Source: Ottowia sp. SB7-C50 (lineage in GTDB: Bacteria > Pseudomonadota > Gammaproteobacteria > Burkholderiales > Burkholderiaceae_C). Taken from it: a DNA stretch of 64,000 bases. Below the pieces are notes generated by a model, which worked only from the letters and a program-made list of their open reading frames with translations, did not search any database and had not been told where the DNA came from. Location of the stretch: contig NZ_CP136995.1 in assembly GCF_033110285.1 (NCBI RefSeq), positions 1,054,001-1,118,000 on the forward strand. Direction: 5' to 3'. Below are positions 44,680 through 54,397 of the stretch, in pieces. Both the position numbers and the translations under genes were made by a program. Each line of letters begins with the position of its first letter. Positions within the stretch are counted from its first letter, which is position 1.

Positions 44680-45582
44680 ATGAACTACCCGACGATCGAA
44701 GACACCATCGGCCGCACGCCCCTGGTGCGGCTGCAGCGCGTGGGCGTGCGCGACAACGCGGCGCGCGGCAACGTGGTGCTGGCCAAGCTCGAAGGCAACA
44801 ACCCGGCCGGATCGGTGAAAGACCGGCCGGCGCTGTCGATGATCGCCCGCGCCGAAGAGCGCGGCGAGATCAAGCCCGGCGACACGCTGATCGAGGCCAC
44901 CAGCGGCAACACCGGCATCGCGCTGGCCATGGCGGCCGCCATCAAGGGCTACCACATGGTGCTGATCATGCCGGAAGACCTGTCGATCGAGCGCGCGCAG
45001 ACCATGAAGGCCTTTGGCGCCGAACTGATCCTGACGCCGCGCTCGGGCGGCATGGAATACGCGCGCGACCTGGCCGACAAGATGGTGTCGCAGGGCAAGG
45101 GCCGGGTGCTCGACCAGTTTGCCAACCCCGACAACCCGCGCATCCACTACGAAACCACCGGCCCCGAGCTGTGGGAGCAGACCGGCGGGCGCATCACGCA
45201 CTTCGTCAGCGCCATGGGCACCACCGGCACCATCACCGGCGTATCGCGCTATCTGAAAGAGAAGAACCCGGACGTGAAGATCATCGGCGCGCAACCGTCC
45301 GAAGGCTCGCGCATTCCGGGCATCCGCAAGTGGCCCGAGGAATACCTGCCGCGCATCTACGACCCGAAGGCGGTGGATGAACTGGTGCTGGTCGACCAGC
45401 TGGACGCCGAGGACATGGCGCGCCAGCTGGCCAGCGAAGAAGGCATCTTTGGCGGCATTTCGTCCGGCGGGGCGGCCTGGGTGGCGCAGCAGGTGGCTGC
45501 GCAGGTGCAGGGCGCCACCATCGCTTTCGTGGTGTGCGACCGCGGTGACCGCTACCTGTCGACCGGCGTCTTTCCGGCCTGA
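44680..45582 (+). CDS. cysM: Cysteine synthase B
   Basis: A 300-residue PLP enzyme that makes cysteine from O-acetylserine and sulfide or thiosulfate. The PLP lysine is K47 in NNPAGSVKDRP; the phosphate loop is EATSGNTGIALA; GTTGTITGVSRYLKE and a second Gly-rich loop follow. CysM rather than CysK is indicated by EDLSIERAQTMKAFGAE and RSGGMEYARD. The ATG at 44680 fits family starts; a GTG at 44671 adds three residues. Its use of thiosulfate would fit the sulfur importer YeeE and TusA encoded nearby. Confidence 0.93.
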   Translation: MNYPTIEDTIGRTPLVRLQRVGVRDNAARGNVVLAKLEGNNPAGSVKDRPALSMIARAEERGEIKPGDTLIEATSGNTGIALAMAAAIKGYHMVLIMPEDLSIERAQTMKAFGAELILTPRSGGMEYARDLADKMVSQGKGRVLDQFANPDNPRIHYETTGPELWEQTGGRITHFVSAMGTTGTITGVSRYLKEKNPDVKIIGAQPSEGSRIPGIRKWPEEYLPRIYDPKAVDELVLVDQLDAEDMARQLASEEGIFGGISSGGAAWVAQQVAAQVQGATIAFVVCDRGDRYLSTGVFPA

Positions 45583-45584
45583 TA

Positions 45585-45647
45585 TTTTGATAGAAACCGG
45601 CGCTGGCGCTTGCCGGACAAGCGCTCGCAGCTATAAAAACAAAAGCA
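45585..45647. repeat. Family A repeat, full intergenic copy
   Basis: ATTTTGATAGAAACCGGCGC, TGGCGCTTGCCGGACAAGCG and CTCGCAGCTATAAAAACAAA. It fills the whole gap between the cysM stop and the Nudix start, so any ribosome site of the Nudix gene must lie in the repeat. Confidence 0.78.
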
Positions 45648-45648
45648 C

Positions 45649-46197
45649 ATGACCCGCTGGAACTACTGCCCCCAATGCGCCACGCCGCTGGAGATGCTGC
45701 CCATGCAGGAGGACAGCGGCATCGTGGAGCGCCTGCGCTGCGCCGGCTGCGGCTTCACCCACTGGAACAACCCGACGCCGGTGCTGGCCGCCATCGTCGA
45801 ATACCGCGGCCAGGTGCTGCTGGCGCGCAACGCGGCGTGGCCGGCCAAGATGTTCGCGCTCATCACCGGTTTCATGGAGGCGGGCGAGACGCCGCAAGAA
45901 GGCATTGCGCGCGAGGTGAAGGAAGAAACCCATCTGGACGTGCAATCGCTCGAGTTGGTGGGCGTGTACGACTTCCAGCGCATGAACCAGGTGATCATTG
46001 CCTACCACGCGGTGTGCGAAGGCGAGGTGCGCCTGTCGCCCGAACTGGTCGACTGGCGCCTGTACGACCTGCCCGACCTGAAGTGCTGGCCCGCCGGCAC
46101 CGGCTACGCGCTGGCCGACTGGCTGCGCTCGCGCGGGCACGAGCCGGTGTTCTTCACCGCCGAAGAAAATGCCGAGCGGCGCCGCGGCCTGGACTGA
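45649..46197 (+). CDS. Nudix hydrolase with zinc ribbon
   Basis: A 182-residue hydrolase. An N-terminal zinc ribbon (CPQC at 7-10, CAGC at 31-34) precedes a Nudix box from G74 to about 96 (G74, E80, then REVKEET at 88-94), with His95 where Gly is usual. Family members hydrolyse nucleoside diphosphates linked to another group; the zinc ribbon resembles NADH pyrophosphatase NudC, but the protein is shorter. The gene starts directly after a family A repeat. tusA follows after 14 bases. Confidence 0.85.
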   Translation: MTRWNYCPQCATPLEMLPMQEDSGIVERLRCAGCGFTHWNNPTPVLAAIVEYRGQVLLARNAAWPAKMFALITGFMEAGETPQEGIAREVKEETHLDVQSLELVGVYDFQRMNQVIIAYHAVCEGEVRLSPELVDWRLYDLPDLKCWPAGTGYALADWLRSRGHEPVFFTAEENAERRRGLD

Positions 46198-46199
46198 CG

Positions 46200-46212
46200 C
46201 ACAATCGCCCCA
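46200..46212 (+). promoter_or_regulatory. -10-like box immediately before the tusA ATG
   Basis: CACAAT at 46200-46205 ends six bases before the ATG (CACAATCGCCCCATG). No ribosome site is visible, as at rimO and marR. Confidence 0.4.
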
Positions 46213-46439
46213 TGGACATCGCCAAAGAAGTCGACGCACGCGGGCTGAACTGCCCTTTGCCCATCCTCAAGGCCAAGAAGGCGCTGGCCGAGTTGCAGAG
46301 CGGGCAGTTGCTGAAGGTGCTGTCGACCGACGGCGGCGCGCTGCGCGACTTTCAGGCCTTCGCCAGGCAGACCGGCAACGAGCTGGTCGAGCAGACCACC
46401 GAGGGCGACACCACGGCGCACGTGCTGCGCCGCCGGTAG
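46212..46439 (+). CDS. tusA: Sulfurtransferase TusA family protein
   Basis: A 75-residue sulfur carrier of the SirA/TusA fold. The active cysteine is Cys14 in the CPxP motif (NCPLPILKAKKAL). TusA passes persulfide sulfur to tRNA 2-thiolation or to other sulfur pathways; family members also work with YeeE/YedE thiosulfate importers, one of which is encoded at 51498. The start at 46212 gives the normal length. It converges on galU with 15 bases between stops and no obvious terminator. Confidence 0.9.
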   Translation: MDIAKEVDARGLNCPLPILKAKKALAELQSGQLLKVLSTDGGALRDFQAFARQTGNELVEQTTEGDTTAHVLRRR

Positions 46440-46454
46440 ACCCGGGGCCGCGCG

Positions 46455-47342
46455 CTACAGCGTCAGCGACTTCAGGTAGCTGCGGAACGACGCGCCCATC
46501 TCGGGGTGCTGCAGAGCCAGTTCCACGGTGGCTTCCAGGAACCCCTCTTTGCTACCACAATCGTAGCGCTTGCCGCTGTACTGGTAAGCGTAGACGCGCT
46601 CTTTGCTCATCAATCGCGCAATGGCGTCGGTCAGCTGGATCTCGCCGCCGGCGCCGGGCGTCTGGCTGCGGATTTCGTCGAAGATGCGCGGCGTGAGGAT
46701 GTAGCGGCCGGCCACGCCCATGCGCGACGGGGCCACGTCAGGCGCCGGCTTTTCGACGATGTGCTCGATGCTGATCAGCCGCTCGCCCGCCGCCTGGCCA
46801 GCCACGATGCCGTAGCGGCGCACCTGGTCCAGCGGCACTTCCTGCACCGCCAGCACCGAACGGCCCAGCGCTTCGAACGCATCGGCCATCTGCGCCAGCA
46901 CGGGCTGGCCGCCCGGCGGGCCCACCATCAGGTCGTCGGCCAGCAGCACGGCAAACGGGCGGTCGCCCACGATGTGCGCGGCGCACAGCACGGCGTGGCC
47001 CAGGCCCAGTGAGCGGTGCTGGCGCACGTAGGTGCAGTCCATGTCGTCGGGCGCCACGGCGTGCACCAGCTTCAGCAAGTCGTGCTTGCCGGCGGCTTCG
47101 AGCTCGCTTTCCAGCTCGTACGCGGTGTCGAAGTGGTCTTCGATGGCGCGCTTGCTGCGCCCGGTGACGAACACCATGTGGCGCACGCCTGCTGCGTAGG
47201 CCTCTTCCACCGCGTACTGGATGAGCGGCTTGTCGACGATGGGCAGCATTTCCTTGGGGCTGGCCTTGGTGGCCGGGAGAAAGCGCGTGCCGAGCCCGGC
47301 GACGGGAAACACGGCGGTATGAACGGGGCGCACAGGGGGCAT
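46455..47342 (-). CDS. galU: UTP-glucose-1-phosphate uridylyltransferase
   Basis: A 295-residue enzyme that makes UDP-glucose for cell-surface polysaccharides. Motifs: [21 protein letters not shown] (nucleotide-binding loop, GLGTR core), [24 protein letters not shown] and YDCGSKEGF. The ATG at 47342 is preferred to a TTG at 47357. It is divergent from the dehydrogenase-like gene, whose start lies about 100 bases away. Confidence 0.94.
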   Translation of the reverse strand: MPPVRPVHTAVFPVAGLGTRFLPATKASPKEMLPIVDKPLIQYAVEEAYAAGVRHMVFVTGRSKRAIEDHFDTAYELESELEAAGKHDLLKLVHAVAPDDMDCTYVRQHRSLGLGHAVLCAAHIVGDRPFAVLLADDLMVGPPGGQPVLAQMADAFEALGRSVLAVQEVPLDQVRRYGIVAGQAAGERLISIEHIVEKPAPDVAPSRMGVAGRYILTPRIFDEIRSQTPGAGGEIQLTDAIARLMSKERVYAYQYSGKRYDCGSKEGFLEATVELALQHPEMGASFRSYLKSLTL

Positions 47343-47447
47343 GGCGGATGAAAGCAAATGTTAAAGTCCGGCGCAGAAAGCACACCGGCGGCGCTGGCGC
47401 CCGCGCGGCGGGGCACCACGCATCAGGACGAATCGGGGAGGACGCGC

Positions 47448-48383
47448 TTGGACATACTCCTGCTGCAGGATCTGGCGGACGACGCCCGCGCCTGGCTGGC
47501 GGCGCGCCACACCGTGCATTATCGGCCCGATCTGCTGCATGACACGGCGCAACTGCACGCCCAACTGGCCAGCGCCCAGGCCCTGGTGGCACCGCCCGAG
47601 GTGATGATCAACCGGCCGCTGCTGGACTGCGCGCCGCATCTGGTCGCCGTCGGCCGCATGCACGACGACAGCGAAACCATCGACCTGGCGGCCTGCCACC
47701 GGCGTGGCGTGCGCGTGGTGCTGGCCGCCAGCACCACGGCGAGGGCGCGTGCCGAATACCTGCTGTTCTCGCTGTTGCACCTGTTTCGCACCGGCGGCGG
47801 CGCGCTGCCGTGCGCGCCCGGCGCGCGTGATGGGCCGGGGCGCGAGATCAACGACAGCGTGATCGGCCTGTTTGGCCTGACGCCCCCGGCGCAGGCGCTG
47901 GCCACCATGCTGGTGCCGCTGGGCGCGCGCGTGGTGGGCTACGACCCGGCCGTGCACCGGCAGGCCGAACTGTGGCAGCGCCTGGGCGTGCAGCCGCTGA
48001 CGCTGGCTGGCATGCTGAAGATGGCGGACGCGGTGTCGATGCAGCTGTCCTATGCGTCGCGTTACCGCGGCCTGGTGAACGCGCGCGTGCTGGGGGCGTG
48101 CAAGCCGGGCCAGCTGTGGACCTGCATCAGCCGGCCGTCGCTGTTCGACCTGCAGGCACTGGCTGCGCGGCTGCAATCGGGCCGCATCGGCGGCTTCATG
48201 ATCGACAGCGACGATCCGCAGCTGACCGCGCCCGATTCACCCGTGCGACCCGGCCCCCGTGTCACCGTCACGCCGGGGCTGGCCGCGCATACGCAAGAGT
48301 CGCGCCTGCGTGGCAGCTGGTATCTGGTGGACCGGCTGCACGATGTGCTGTCGGCCCGAGAGAAGCGGGCTGCGGCGGCCTGA
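47448..48383 (+). CDS. Degenerate D-2-hydroxyacid dehydrogenase-like protein
   Basis: A 311-residue protein of the 3-phosphoglycerate dehydrogenase fold. The Rossmann loop reads IGLFGLTPPAQAL instead of GxGxxG, so NAD binding is doubtful, although the family's substrate Arg (TCISRPSLFD) and the ALAARLQSGRIGG segment are recognisable. The final His is in AAHTQESR. A TTG start at 47448 is chosen because GGGGAGG lies six bases upstream; an ATG at 47358 with no ribosome site would add 30 residues. It is divergent from galU and convergent with valS. Function unknown. Confidence 0.65.
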   Translation: MDILLLQDLADDARAWLAARHTVHYRPDLLHDTAQLHAQLASAQALVAPPEVMINRPLLDCAPHLVAVGRMHDDSETIDLAACHRRGVRVVLAASTTARARAEYLLFSLLHLFRTGGGALPCAPGARDGPGREINDSVIGLFGLTPPAQALATMLVPLGARVVGYDPAVHRQAELWQRLGVQPLTLAGMLKMADAVSMQLSYASRYRGLVNARVLGACKPGQLWTCISRPSLFDLQALAARLQSGRIGGFMIDSDDPQLTAPDSPVRPGPRVTVTPGLAAHTQESRLRGSWYLVDRLHDVLSAREKRAAAA

Positions 48384-48391
48384 GCAGACAC

Positions 48392-51241
48392 CTAGCCCAG
48401 CCGGGCCAGTTGGGCGCGAATCTTCTCCAGCGCCGCACCGAAATCGGCCACGCGCTTTTTCTCCTGCTCGATCACCGCCGGCGGTGCCTTGGCGACGAAG
48501 GCTTCGTTGCCCAGCTTGGCCGATGCCTTGGTCATTTCGCCTTCCAGCCGCGCCGCTTCCTTGCCCAGACGCGCACGCTCGGCCGCGACGTCGATCTGCA
48601 TGAACAGCGCCAGCCGCGCATCGCCCACCACGGCCACCGGCGCGGCCTGTGCGGCCGCCTGCCAGTCGGCTTCGCGGTCGAACACCTGCACCTCGCTCAG
48701 TTTGGCCAGTGCCTGCAGCACGGCGGCATGGCCGCGCACGAAGTCGGCATCGCCCAGCGCGTACAGCGGCAGGCGCTGCGCGGGCGATACGCCCATTTCG
48801 CCGCGCAGGTTGCGGCAGGCGTCGACAAACTGCTTCAGCCGCGCGACCTGCGCTTCGGCCGCTTCGTCGATGTTGGCCGCCTGCGCCTGCGGGTAGGGCG
48901 CCACCGCAATCGAATCGCCCGTCTTGCCGGCGATGGGCGCCACCACCTGCCACAAGGCCTCGGTCACGAACGGGATGATCGGATGGGCCAGCCGCAGGAT
49001 CGCTTCCAGCACGCGGATTAGCGTGCGGCGCGTGGCGCGCTGCTGCTCGGGCGTGCCGGTCTGGATCTGCACCTTGGCGATTTCGAGGTACCAGTCGCAA
49101 TACTCGTTCCAGACGAAGTCGTACAGCGTGTTGGCCACCACGTCGAGGCGGTAGTCCTCAAAGCCCTTGGCCACCGCGGCCTCGGTCTTCTGCAGGCGGC
49201 TGACGATCCAGCGGTCGGCGGCCGAGCGCGCGTCCGAGCTGTCGCCAGCGCTATCACAATCGTAGCCCTCGCAGTTCATCAGCACGAAGCGCGATGCGTT
49301 CCACAGCTTGTTGCAGAAGTTGCGGTAGCCCTCGCAGCGCTTCGAGTCAAAGTTGACGGTGCGCCCGAGCGTGGCCATGGCGGCAAACGTGAAGCGCAGC
49401 GCATCGGCGCCGTAGCCGGGAATGCCGTCTGGGAACTCCTTCTTGGTGTTTTCGCGCACCTTGGGTGCGGTTTCGGGCTTGCGCAGGCCGGTGGTGCGTT
49501 TTTCGAGCAGCGGCTCCAGCGCAATACCGTCGATCAGGTCGACCGGGTCGAGTACGTTGCCTTCCGACTTGCTCATCTTCTTGCCGTGCGCGTCCAGCAC
49601 CAGGCCGTGGATGTACACGTCCTTGAACGGCACCTGGCCGGTGAAATGCGTCGTCATCATGATCATCCGGGCGACCCAGAAGAAGATGATGTCGTGGCCG
49701 GTGACCAGCACGGAGGACGGCAGGTACAGCGACAGGTCCTCGGTCTTGTCGGGCCAGCCGAGCGACGAGAACGGCACCAGCGCCGACGAATACCAGGTGT
49801 CCAGCACGTCTTCGTCGCGGGTCAGCGCGCCCGTATAGCCCTGCTTCTGGGCCTTGGCGCGCGCCTCTGCTTCGTCGCGCGCTACAAAAACTGAACCATC
49901 GTCGCCATACCACGCCGGAATCTGGTGCCCCCACCACAGCTGGCGGCTGATGCACCAGTCCTGGATGTTGTTCATCCACTGGTTGTAGGTGTTGACCCAG
50001 TTCTCGGGCACGAAGCGCACCTGGCCGCTGGTCACGGCGTCGATGGCTTTCTGCGCAATGGACTTGCCTGTTTCGTCCACCTTGGTCATGGCGACGAACC
50101 ACTGGTCGGTCAGCATCGGCTCGATGATCTGCCCCGTGCGCGCGCAGCGCGGCACCATCAGCTTGTGCTTCTTGGTTTCGACCAGCAGGCCCTGCGAATC
50201 GAGGTCGGACACGATGGCCTTGCGGGCGGCAAAGCGGTTCAGTCCGCGGAAGATGTCGGGCGCGTTGTCGTTGATCGTCGCATCGAGGTTCAGCACGCCG
50301 ATCATTGGCAGGCCGTGGCGTTGGCCCACCGCGTAGTCGTTCGCGTCGTGCGCCGGCGTGACCTTGACCACGCCGGTGCCGAAGTCCTTGTCCACATAGT
50401 CGTCGGCGATGACGGGGATCTCACGCCCCACCAGCGGCAGCGTGACGTGCTGGCCGATCAGGTGCTTGTAGCGCTCATCCTCCGGATGCACCATCACCGC
50501 CACGTCGCCCAGCATGGTTTCGGGGCGCGTGGTGGCCACGACCAGTTTTTCGCCGCTGCCGTCGGCCAGCGGATAGGCGATGTGCCACAGGAAGCCGTCC
50601 TCTTCCTCGCTTTCGACTTCGAGATCGGACACGGCGGTCTTCAGCTCCGGGTCCCAGTTCACCAGCCGCTTGCCGCGGTAGATCAGGCCCTGCTCGTACA
50701 GACGCACGAAGGTTTCGGTCACCACCTTGGACAGCTTGTCGTCCATGGTGAAGTATTCGTGCCCCCAGTCGACGCTGGCGCCCATGCGGCGCATCTGGCG
50801 CGTGATGGTGTCGCCGGACTGCTGCTTCCATTCCCACACGCGGGCGACGAAGTTCTTGCGCCCCAGGTCGTGGCGGTTCTGGCCTTTTTCCTGCAACTGG
50901 CGCTCGACCACGATCTGCGTGGCGATGCCGGCGTGGTCGGTGCCTGGCACCCACAGCGTGTTGTAGCCCCGCATGCGGTGGTAGCGCGTGAGGCTGTCCA
51001 TGATCGTCTGGTTGAACGCATGGCCCATGTGCAGCGTGCCGGTCACGTTGGGCGGCGGCAGCTGGATGGCGAAGTTCTCGCCCTGGGCGGCCGCCTCGGC
51101 ATTGGGCGCGCCGGTGCCGCGCCAGCCCGCGCTGCCGAGGCCCGCCTGCTCCCACGCCGGGCCCCAGCGCGATTCGACGGCGGAGGGCTCGAAGGATTTG
51201 GACAGGGACGCAAGCCCCGGTTGCTGCAACGGATCAGACAT
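48392..51241 (-). CDS. valS: Valyl-tRNA synthetase
   Basis: A 949-residue class I synthetase. HIGH-type motif HMGH at 71-74 ([12 protein letters not shown]), editing domain in the middle (about 220-380), KMSKS loop [11 protein letters not shown] at about 555, anticodon-binding domain with RWIVSRL, and a C-terminal coiled coil ([20 protein letters not shown]). The ATG at 51241 begins [11 protein letters not shown]; a longer frame to 51592 is rejected. A segment in the C-terminal half ([17 protein letters not shown], near 660-676) contains a family A-like sequence. Confidence 0.95.
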   Translation of the reverse strand: MSDPLQQPGLASLSKSFEPSAVESRWGPAWEQAGLGSAGWRGTGAPNAEAAAQGENFAIQLPPPNVTGTLHMGHAFNQTIMDSLTRYHRMRGYNTLWVPGTDHAGIATQIVVERQLQEKGQNRHDLGRKNFVARVWEWKQQSGDTITRQMRRMGASVDWGHEYFTMDDKLSKVVTETFVRLYEQGLIYRGKRLVNWDPELKTAVSDLEVESEEEDGFLWHIAYPLADGSGEKLVVATTRPETMLGDVAVMVHPEDERYKHLIGQHVTLPLVGREIPVIADDYVDKDFGTGVVKVTPAHDANDYAVGQRHGLPMIGVLNLDATINDNAPDIFRGLNRFAARKAIVSDLDSQGLLVETKKHKLMVPRCARTGQIIEPMLTDQWFVAMTKVDETGKSIAQKAIDAVTSGQVRFVPENWVNTYNQWMNNIQDWCISRQLWWGHQIPAWYGDDGSVFVARDEAEARAKAQKQGYTGALTRDEDVLDTWYSSALVPFSSLGWPDKTEDLSLYLPSSVLVTGHDIIFFWVARMIMMTTHFTGQVPFKDVYIHGLVLDAHGKKMSKSEGNVLDPVDLIDGIALEPLLEKRTTGLRKPETAPKVRENTKKEFPDGIPGYGADALRFTFAAMATLGRTVNFDSKRCEGYRNFCNKLWNASRFVLMNCEGYDCDSAGDSSDARSAADRWIVSRLQKTEAAVAKGFEDYRLDVVANTLYDFVWNEYCDWYLEIAKVQIQTGTPEQQRATRRTLIRVLEAILRLAHPIIPFVTEALWQVVAPIAGKTGDSIAVAPYPQAQAANIDEAAEAQVARLKQFVDACRNLRGEMGVSPAQRLPLYALGDADFVRGHAAVLQALAKLSEVQVFDREADWQAAAQAAPVAVVGDARLALFMQIDVAAERARLGKEAARLEGEMTKASAKLGNEAFVAKAPPAVIEQEKKRVADFGAALEKIRAQLARLG
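49243..49275. repeat. Family A-like segment inside valS
   Basis: Plus-strand AGCGCTATCACAATCGTAGC. It is in frame and encodes YDCDSAGD. Short match, so moderate confidence. A second weak match (GCGCTACAAAAACTGAACC) lies near 49880 in the same gene. Confidence 0.45.
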
Positions 51242-51401
51242 GGTGGTGGGCGGCACGGCCGCGAGGAGGCGGTAGGGGAGGCTTCGCAACGGCGCAGGGA
51301 GCGGGCGCGAAACCCATGATTTTAGCCAGACCACGCTGAGCTGGCAGGCCGCCAGCGCGCATCCAGATACGGTGCCCACGCGCACGCCGGCCCTGAATGA
51401 C

Positions 51402-51439
51402 AAAGCGCCTGCAGCTACAAAAACAATAGTAAATGGCGC
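51402..51439. repeat. Family A repeat, intergenic copy
   Basis: AAAGCGCCTGCAGCTACAAA followed by AACAATAGTAAATGGCGC, between divergent valS and yeeE. The rest of the 256-base gap 51242-51497 shows no clear promoter apart from the box at 51484. Confidence 0.65.
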
Positions 51440-51483
51440 GCCCGTTTGTGGCGATGGCCAGGTGCCGCCCGCGCCGGCTTCAC

Positions 51484-51498
51484 TAGAATCGCGCCCCA
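51484..51498 (+). promoter_or_regulatory. -10-like box immediately before the yeeE ATG
   Basis: TAGAAT at 51484-51489 ends eight bases before the ATG (TAGAATCGCGCCCCATG). No Shine-Dalgarno sequence is visible. Confidence 0.45.
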
Positions 51499-52616
51499 TG
51501 CCGACACAGCAAGACATCGACCTGCTGGCACGCAGTGTGTTGTGGGGCGCATTTGCGCTTTCGGTGCTGCTGGGCGCCATCATGCATCGCACGCGCTACT
51601 GCACCATGGGCGCCATTGCCGACCTGCTGGCCACCGGCGACGCCACGCGCCTGCGCCAATGGGTGCTGGCGGCCGGCGTGGCCACCATCGGCTTTGGCGT
51701 GCTGGCCTGGGGCGGCTGGGTGCGCGCGGCCGATTCGCTGTACGCGGGCGCCACGTGGTACTGGCTGTCGGCCCTGGTCGGCGGGCTGCTGTTCGGGGTC
51801 GGCATGGTGTTGTCGTCAGGCTGCGGTGCGCGCACGCTGGTGCGCCTGGGCGGGGGCAGCCTGAAGGCGCTGGTGGTGTTTGTGGTGATGGGCCTGGCCG
51901 CCTATGCCACGCTGCGCGGCATCACGGCGGTGGTGCGCGACGTGACGGTGGACAAGGTCGCGATCACGTTCGACACGCCCGCCACGCTGGGCCATCTGGC
52001 CGCCGCAGCAGCAGGCTGGCCGCTGGGTGCGAGCCTGCTCGGCATGGCGCTGCTCGTGGGCGTGCCGCTGGTGGCGTGGGCGTTGGTCGGGCGGGGGTTC
52101 GTCACGGGCCACAACCTGCTCGCGGGCGTGGGCGTGGGGGGCGTGATCGTCGCCATGTGGTGGCTGAGCGGGCACGTCGGCCATGTGGCTGAACACCCTG
52201 CCACGCTGGAAGAAGCCTACCTGGCCACGCGCAGCGGGCGCATGGAGGCGGTCACCTTTACCGGCCCGCTGGCGCATGCCATCGACTGGCTGATCTTCTT
52301 CAGCGACCGCAGCCAGCGCCTGAGTCTCGGCGTCGCGTCGGTCGCCGGCGTGGTGGTGGGGGCGGCAGGGCATGCGCTGGCCACGCGGCAGTTTCGCTGG
52401 GAGGGCTTTCGCACCACGGAAGACCTGGCCAATCACCTGGTCGGCGCCGTCCTGATGGGCGTGGGCGGGGTCACGGCGCTGGGCTGTACCTTCGGGCAGG
52501 GCTTGAGCGGGCTGTCCAACCTGAGCCTGACCAGCTTTACCGCCGTGGCGGCCATTGCTGCCGGCGCCGTGCTGGCGCTGAAATACCAGTCCTGGCGCCT
52601 GGAGCGGCTGCTGTGA
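51498..52616 (+). CDS. yeeE: YeeE/YedE family sulfur (thiosulfate) transporter
   Basis: A 372-residue membrane protein with about nine helices. Conserved cysteines typical of YeeE/TsuA importers: [10 protein letters not shown] (about 34-43), [15 protein letters not shown] (about 110-124) and [10 protein letters not shown] near 327-336; in the characterised YeeE these Cys residues contact thiosulfate. It would import thiosulfate for cysteine or cofactor synthesis. Its stop overlaps the tcdA GTG start, and tusA and cysM lie within 7 kb, a loose sulfur neighbourhood. Confidence 0.87.
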   Translation: MPTQQDIDLLARSVLWGAFALSVLLGAIMHRTRYCTMGAIADLLATGDATRLRQWVLAAGVATIGFGVLAWGGWVRAADSLYAGATWYWLSALVGGLLFGVGMVLSSGCGARTLVRLGGGSLKALVVFVVMGLAAYATLRGITAVVRDVTVDKVAITFDTPATLGHLAAAAAGWPLGASLLGMALLVGVPLVAWALVGRGFVTGHNLLAGVGVGGVIVAMWWLSGHVGHVAEHPATLEEAYLATRSGRMEAVTFTGPLAHAIDWLIFFSDRSQRLSLGVASVAGVVVGAAGHALATRQFRWEGFRTTEDLANHLVGAVLMGVGGVTALGCTFGQGLSGLSNLSLTSFTAVAAIAAGAVLALKYQSWRLERLL

Positions 52617-53410
52617 CGGCCGTGCAGGCGCCCATCGAATCCGCCCCGGCCGATGCCGAGCGCCGCTTCGGTTCGCTGACGCGGCTGTACGGCGACGCTG
52701 GCGCGGCGCGCGTCCGTGCGGCGCACGTGGCCGTGGCGGGCATCGGCGGTGTCGGGTCGTGGGCGGCAGAGGCGCTGGCGCGCACCGGTGTCGGCAGCAT
52801 CACCCTGATCGATCTGGACCACGTGGCCGAATCCAACGTCAATCGCCAGGCCCATGCGCTGACGCCCACCATCGGCCAGGCCAAGGTGCAGGCCATGCGC
52901 GAGCGCATCGCGCTCATCAACCCCGACTGCGTGGTGCACGCGGTCGACAGCTTTGTCGAGCCCGCCAACTGGCCAAGCCTGCTGCCCGCGCCCGTCGACG
53001 CCGTGATCGACGCCTGCGACCAGACGGCCGCCAAGCTGGTTATGGCGTCGTGGGCGTTGCGCGAGCGGCAGCTGTTCATCTGCTGCGGCGCGGCAGGCGG
53101 CAAGCGCCACGCCGAACGCGTGGAAGTCGCGGACATCGCCGAGGTCACGCACGATCCGCTTATTGCACAACTGCGCTACCGCCTGCGCCGCCAGCATGGC
53201 GCCCCGGCCGTCGGCAAGCGCATGGGCGTGGCCGTGGTCTTCAGCCGCGAAAGCGTGGCGATGCCCGAAGCGTGCGACGCCGGTGCGCCGGCCAACGATG
53301 GATCATTGAATTGCCACGGCTACGGCTCGCTGGTCAGCGTCACCGCCACCTTCGGCTTTTGCGCCGCCGGCTGGGTGATGGACCAGCTTGCAAAGCGGAT
53401 GCAAAAATAA
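52613..53410 (+). CDS. tcdA: tRNA threonylcarbamoyladenosine dehydratase
   Basis: A 265-residue E1-like (ThiF/MoeB fold) ATP-dependent enzyme that cyclises t6A to ct6A at position 37 of tRNAs. Nucleotide site: VAGIGGVGSWAAEALARTG (43-48 core); IDLDHVAESNVNRQ; catalytic-region Cys in FICCGAAGGKRH. It starts at a GTG overlapping the yeeE stop (GTGA). The TcdA reaction also draws on the CsdA/CsdE sulfur system in E. coli, which may explain the pairing with a sulfur importer. Confidence 0.93.
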   Translation: MTAVQAPIESAPADAERRFGSLTRLYGDAGAARVRAAHVAVAGIGGVGSWAAEALARTGVGSITLIDLDHVAESNVNRQAHALTPTIGQAKVQAMRERIALINPDCVVHAVDSFVEPANWPSLLPAPVDAVIDACDQTAAKLVMASWALRERQLFICCGAAGGKRHAERVEVADIAEVTHDPLIAQLRYRLRRQHGAPAVGKRMGVAVVFSRESVAMPEACDAGAPANDGSLNCHGYGSLVSVTATFGFCAAGWVMDQLAKRMQK

Positions 53411-53413
53411 CGC

Positions 53414-53419
53414 TATAAT
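53414..53419 (+). promoter_or_regulatory. -10 box of tRNA-Lys
   Basis: Consensus TATAAT directly after the tcdA stop codon. A TTGCAA lies 20 bases upstream, longer than the ideal 17. The tRNA begins 42 bases later. Confidence 0.6.
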
Positions 53420-53461
53420 TTGAGGCTCGCCTGATGACCGGCTGGTGATCAGGTGGTGTGT

Positions 53462-53537
53462 GGGACGTTAGCTCAGTTGGTAGAGCAGCGGACTTTTAAT
53501 CCGTTGGTCGCAGGTTCGAATCCTGCACGTCCTACCA
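53462..53537 (+). tRNA. tRNA-Lys, anticodon TTT
   Basis: 76 bases with encoded CCA. The anticodon loop CTTTTAA carries TTT and reads AAA/AAG. The acceptor stem is GGGACGT/ACGTCCT, so the first pair is G-U. D arm (TAGCTCAGTTGGTAGAGC) and T arm (CAGGTTCGAATCCTG) are intact. Confidence 0.96.
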
Positions 53538-53549
53538 AGCCATACATGG

Positions 53550-53590
53550 AAAGCCCGCTGCGAAAACGCTAGCGGGCTTTCTTCTTTTTC
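53550..53590 (+). terminator. Terminator of tRNA-Lys
   Basis: GAAAGCCCGCT and AGCGGGCTTTC form an 11-pair stem with a GCGAAAACGCT inner loop that can also pair, followed by TTCTTTTTC. It starts 12 bases after the tRNA. Confidence 0.9.
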
Positions 53591-53730
53591 GGGCGGTGTA
53601 AACATCGTGCAGTGCCTCGCCATCGCTGGCGGCGCGGCAGCGCGCATCAGGGTAAGTCATGCCCGGCATGCTGGCAGCCGGCCCTAGAATCTGCTGCAGT
53701 GCAACACCGTTCGTACAGGCAATCTCGCTC

Positions 53731-54300
53731 ATGAGCCGCTCCAAAGCAACCGATTCGGCCAGCAAGGCGCCCGCGGGCGGCCAGGCGGCCCAGGCGCGGG
53801 TGATCAAGAAGTACCCCAACCGCCGCCTGTACGACATGGATACGTCCACGTACATCACGCTGGCGCAGGTGCGCGAGCTGGTGATGGCGCACGAGGTTTT
53901 CGTGGTGCGCGATGCCAAGACGGGCGAAGACCTGACGCGCAGCATCCTGCTGCAGATCATCCTGGAAGAAGAGGCGAGCGGCGCGCCGATGTTCACCGAA
54001 GCGATGCTGGCGCACATCATCCGTTTCTACGGGCATGCCATGCAGGGCTTCATGGGCAGCTATCTGGACAAGAACATCCAGGCCTTCATCGACATCCAGG
54101 CCCGGATGGCGGAGCAGTCGCAAGGGCTGACGCCGGAGATGTGGAGCCAGTTCATGCGCATGCAGTCGCCGCTGATGCAGGGGATGATGGGCAGCTACCT
54201 GGAGCAGAGCAAGAATCTTTTCCTGCAGATGCAGGACCAGATGACGCGCCAGACCGAGCAGGTGCTGGGCGCGTTCGGCATCAAGCGGCCGGGGCCTTGA
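53731..54300 (+). CDS. phaR: Polyhydroxyalkanoate synthesis repressor PhaR
   Basis: A 189-residue regulator. The N-terminal DNA-binding part has the family signature VIKKYPNRRLYDMDTSTYIT (about 24-43), followed by the PHB-accumulation regulatory domain. PhaR binds PHA and DNA: when granules form, it leaves the DNA and lets phasin genes be expressed. The C-terminal half is rich in Met and Gln (MQSPLMQGMMGSYLEQS), consistent with granule binding. The ATG at 53731 starts MSRSKATDS; the upstream frame is not supported. The presence of phaR implies that the organism stores PHA. Confidence 0.9.
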   Translation: MSRSKATDSASKAPAGGQAAQARVIKKYPNRRLYDMDTSTYITLAQVRELVMAHEVFVVRDAKTGEDLTRSILLQIILEEEASGAPMFTEAMLAHIIRFYGHAMQGFMGSYLDKNIQAFIDIQARMAEQSQGLTPEMWSQFMRMQSPLMQGMMGSYLEQSKNLFLQMQDQMTRQTEQVLGAFGIKRPGP

Positions 54301-54384
54301 GCCGGCCGCGGCCGCGGCCTTCGCGCGCGGGCGGCGGGCCTGGCGGCGCGGCTGCCGCAGCCTGATGCGGTCACGTTTCGCTGC

Positions 54385-54397
54385 GACAATCGACCCA
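54385..54397 (+). promoter_or_regulatory. -10-like box immediately before the rimO ATG
   Basis: GACAAT at 54385-54390 ends six bases before the ATG (GACAATCGACCCATG). No ribosome site is visible. Confidence 0.4.

Noticed and set aside
46545..46580. Family A-like sequence GCTACCACAATCGTAGCG inside galU
   Set aside because: It encodes the conserved GalU motif YDCGSK, so the match is explained by protein conservation rather than by a repeat insertion.
51242..51592. N-terminal extension of valS by 117 residues
   Set aside because: The extra residues are not synthetase-like and would cross the yeeE start and a family A repeat; [10 protein letters not shown] at 51241 fits.
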